Source: Pseudoduganella lurida (GTDB lineage Bacteria > Pseudomonadota > Gammaproteobacteria > Burkholderiales > Burkholderiaceae_D). Taken from it: a stretch of DNA of 64,000 bases. Within the stretch, counting starts at the first letter, position 1. Each line of letters opens with the position of its first letter. Shown piece after piece: positions 63,512-64,000 of this stretch. The translations under genes and the position numbers were made by a program. Location of the stretch: positions 1,116,001 to 1,180,000 of the forward strand of contig NZ_VLLB01000001.1 of NCBI RefSeq assembly GCF_007830455.1. The letters run 5' to 3'. The notes beneath the pieces were generated by a model. That model was not told where the DNA came from and made no database searches. It saw only the letters and a program-made list of their open reading frames with translations.

Positions 63512-64000
63512 TTATTTTTTCTCCGCGGCTTCCATCATCGAGATGAAGCGGTCAAACAGGTACGAGACGTCGGTCGGGCCGGGCGACGCTTCCGGGTGGC
63601 CCTGGAAGCAGAACGCCGGCGTGTCGGTGCGGGCAAAGCCCTGCAGCGAGCCGTCGAACAGCGACACGTGGGTGACGCGGCAGTTGTCCGGCAGCGTGGC
63701 CGAGTCCACGGCAAAACCATGGTTCTGCGACGTGATCAGCACCTGCTTCGAATCGAGGTCCTGCACCGGGTGGTTGGCGCCGTGGTGGCCGAACTTCATC
63801 TTGAGCGTCTTCGCGCCGGATGCCAGGGCCATGATCTGGTGGCCCAGGCAGATGCCGAAGGTCGGGATCTGTTTCGCCATCAGTTCGCGCGTGGCGTTGA
63901 TCGCGTAGTCGCAGGGTTCCGGATCGCCCGGACCGTTGGCCAGGAAGATGCCGTCCGGATTCAGGGCCAGCGCATCGGCGGCCGTCGACTGGGCCGGCAG
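63512..64000 (-). CDS. carA: Carbamoyl-phosphate synthase small subunit (5' part beyond window)
   Basis: The last 162 residues of the glutamine amidotransferase subunit; the beginning lies past the window edge. The visible class I amidotransferase domain contains the catalytic cysteine in [22 protein letters not shown] sequence ([12 protein letters not shown]), [10 protein letters not shown] and the histidine-glutamate pair in GHPEASPGP. It supplies ammonia to CarB. Its TAA is directly followed by the carB ATG. Confidence 0.96.
   Translation of the reverse strand: MPAQSTAADALALNPDGIFLANGPGDPEPCDYAINATRELMAKQIPTFGICLGHQIMALASGAKTLKMKFGHHGANHPVQDLDSKQVLITSQNHGFAVDSATLPDNCRVTHVSLFDGSLQGFARTDTPAFCFQGHPEASPGPTDVSYLFDRFISMMEAAEKK

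Overview
The window reads as one stretch of a high-GC betaproteobacterial chromosome, most likely Oxalobacteraceae (Massilia, Duganella or Pseudoduganella type). I infer this from the gene order carAB-greA-DUF4149 / yhbY-rlmE-ftsH-folP-glmM, two PEP-CTERM proteins (one of the FxDxF subtype), a phasin, and housekeeping proteins of Burkholderiales type. No rRNA operon, CRISPR array or prophage is visible. RNA genes are tRNA-Ser(GCT), three near-identical tRNA-Leu(CAG) and tRNA-Arg(TCT).

Layout. 1-2587: the edge of a type VI secretion cluster (tssK cut by the window edge, then tagH), followed by a 16-bp tandem repeat. 2855-5048: an overlapping operon of a gamma-class carbonic anhydrase-like protein, a YheO/DauR-type regulator and a PLP-dependent threonine dehydratase/hydroxyaspartate lyase. 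5363-9559: sugar metabolism genes (mannitol dehydrogenase family, Tat-exported Gfo/Idh/MocA oxidoreductase, UDP-glucose dehydrogenase). 10287-18750: housekeeping genes (tRNA-Ser, lysC, tilS, accA, an AlkA-like glycosylase, cysS, ppiA, ppiB, lpxH). 18867-24154: a GH19 lysozyme-like protein, a TPR membrane protein, a DUF1439 lipoprotein, a DUF72 protein, and a SulP transporter/carbonic anhydrase pair that looks like one fused gene split by a one-base frameshift. 24690-26964: a GntR (YtrA-type) regulator with its ABC exporter and a clear palindromic operator. 27147-32076: a free-standing protein resembling the cyanophycin synthetase N-domain, yceH, rlmB and rnr. 32231-34150: a tRNA-Leu region in which a PEP-CTERM metalloprotease gene sits between duplicated tRNA-Leu genes. 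34266-37422: a hybrid sensor kinase, a small exported protein and a phasin.

The most interesting system is at 37472-41438. A near-consensus LexA (SOS) box precedes two overlapping genes: a FAN1-like VRR-NUC nuclease and a DEAH/iron-sulfur helicase that carries its own N-terminal PD-(D/E)XK-like nuclease motif. Together they look like a DNA-damage-induced crosslink or branched-DNA repair unit.

41647-49000 holds small conserved proteins, a LysR regulator, an FxDxF-PEP-CTERM protein, an IS1595-type insertion sequence immediately upstream of an exported asparaginase, the divergent argP/argO pair and a zinc-ribbon protein. 49236-53177 is a paoABC-type molybdenum hydroxylase operon preceded by 13-bp tandem repeats. 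53219-64000 is core: tRNA-Arg, glmM, folP, ftsH, rlmE, yhbY, a DUF4149 protein, greA, carB and the end of carA.

Palindromes with TGTCC/GGGGTC cores recur at six sites, one of them inside the tilS reading frame.
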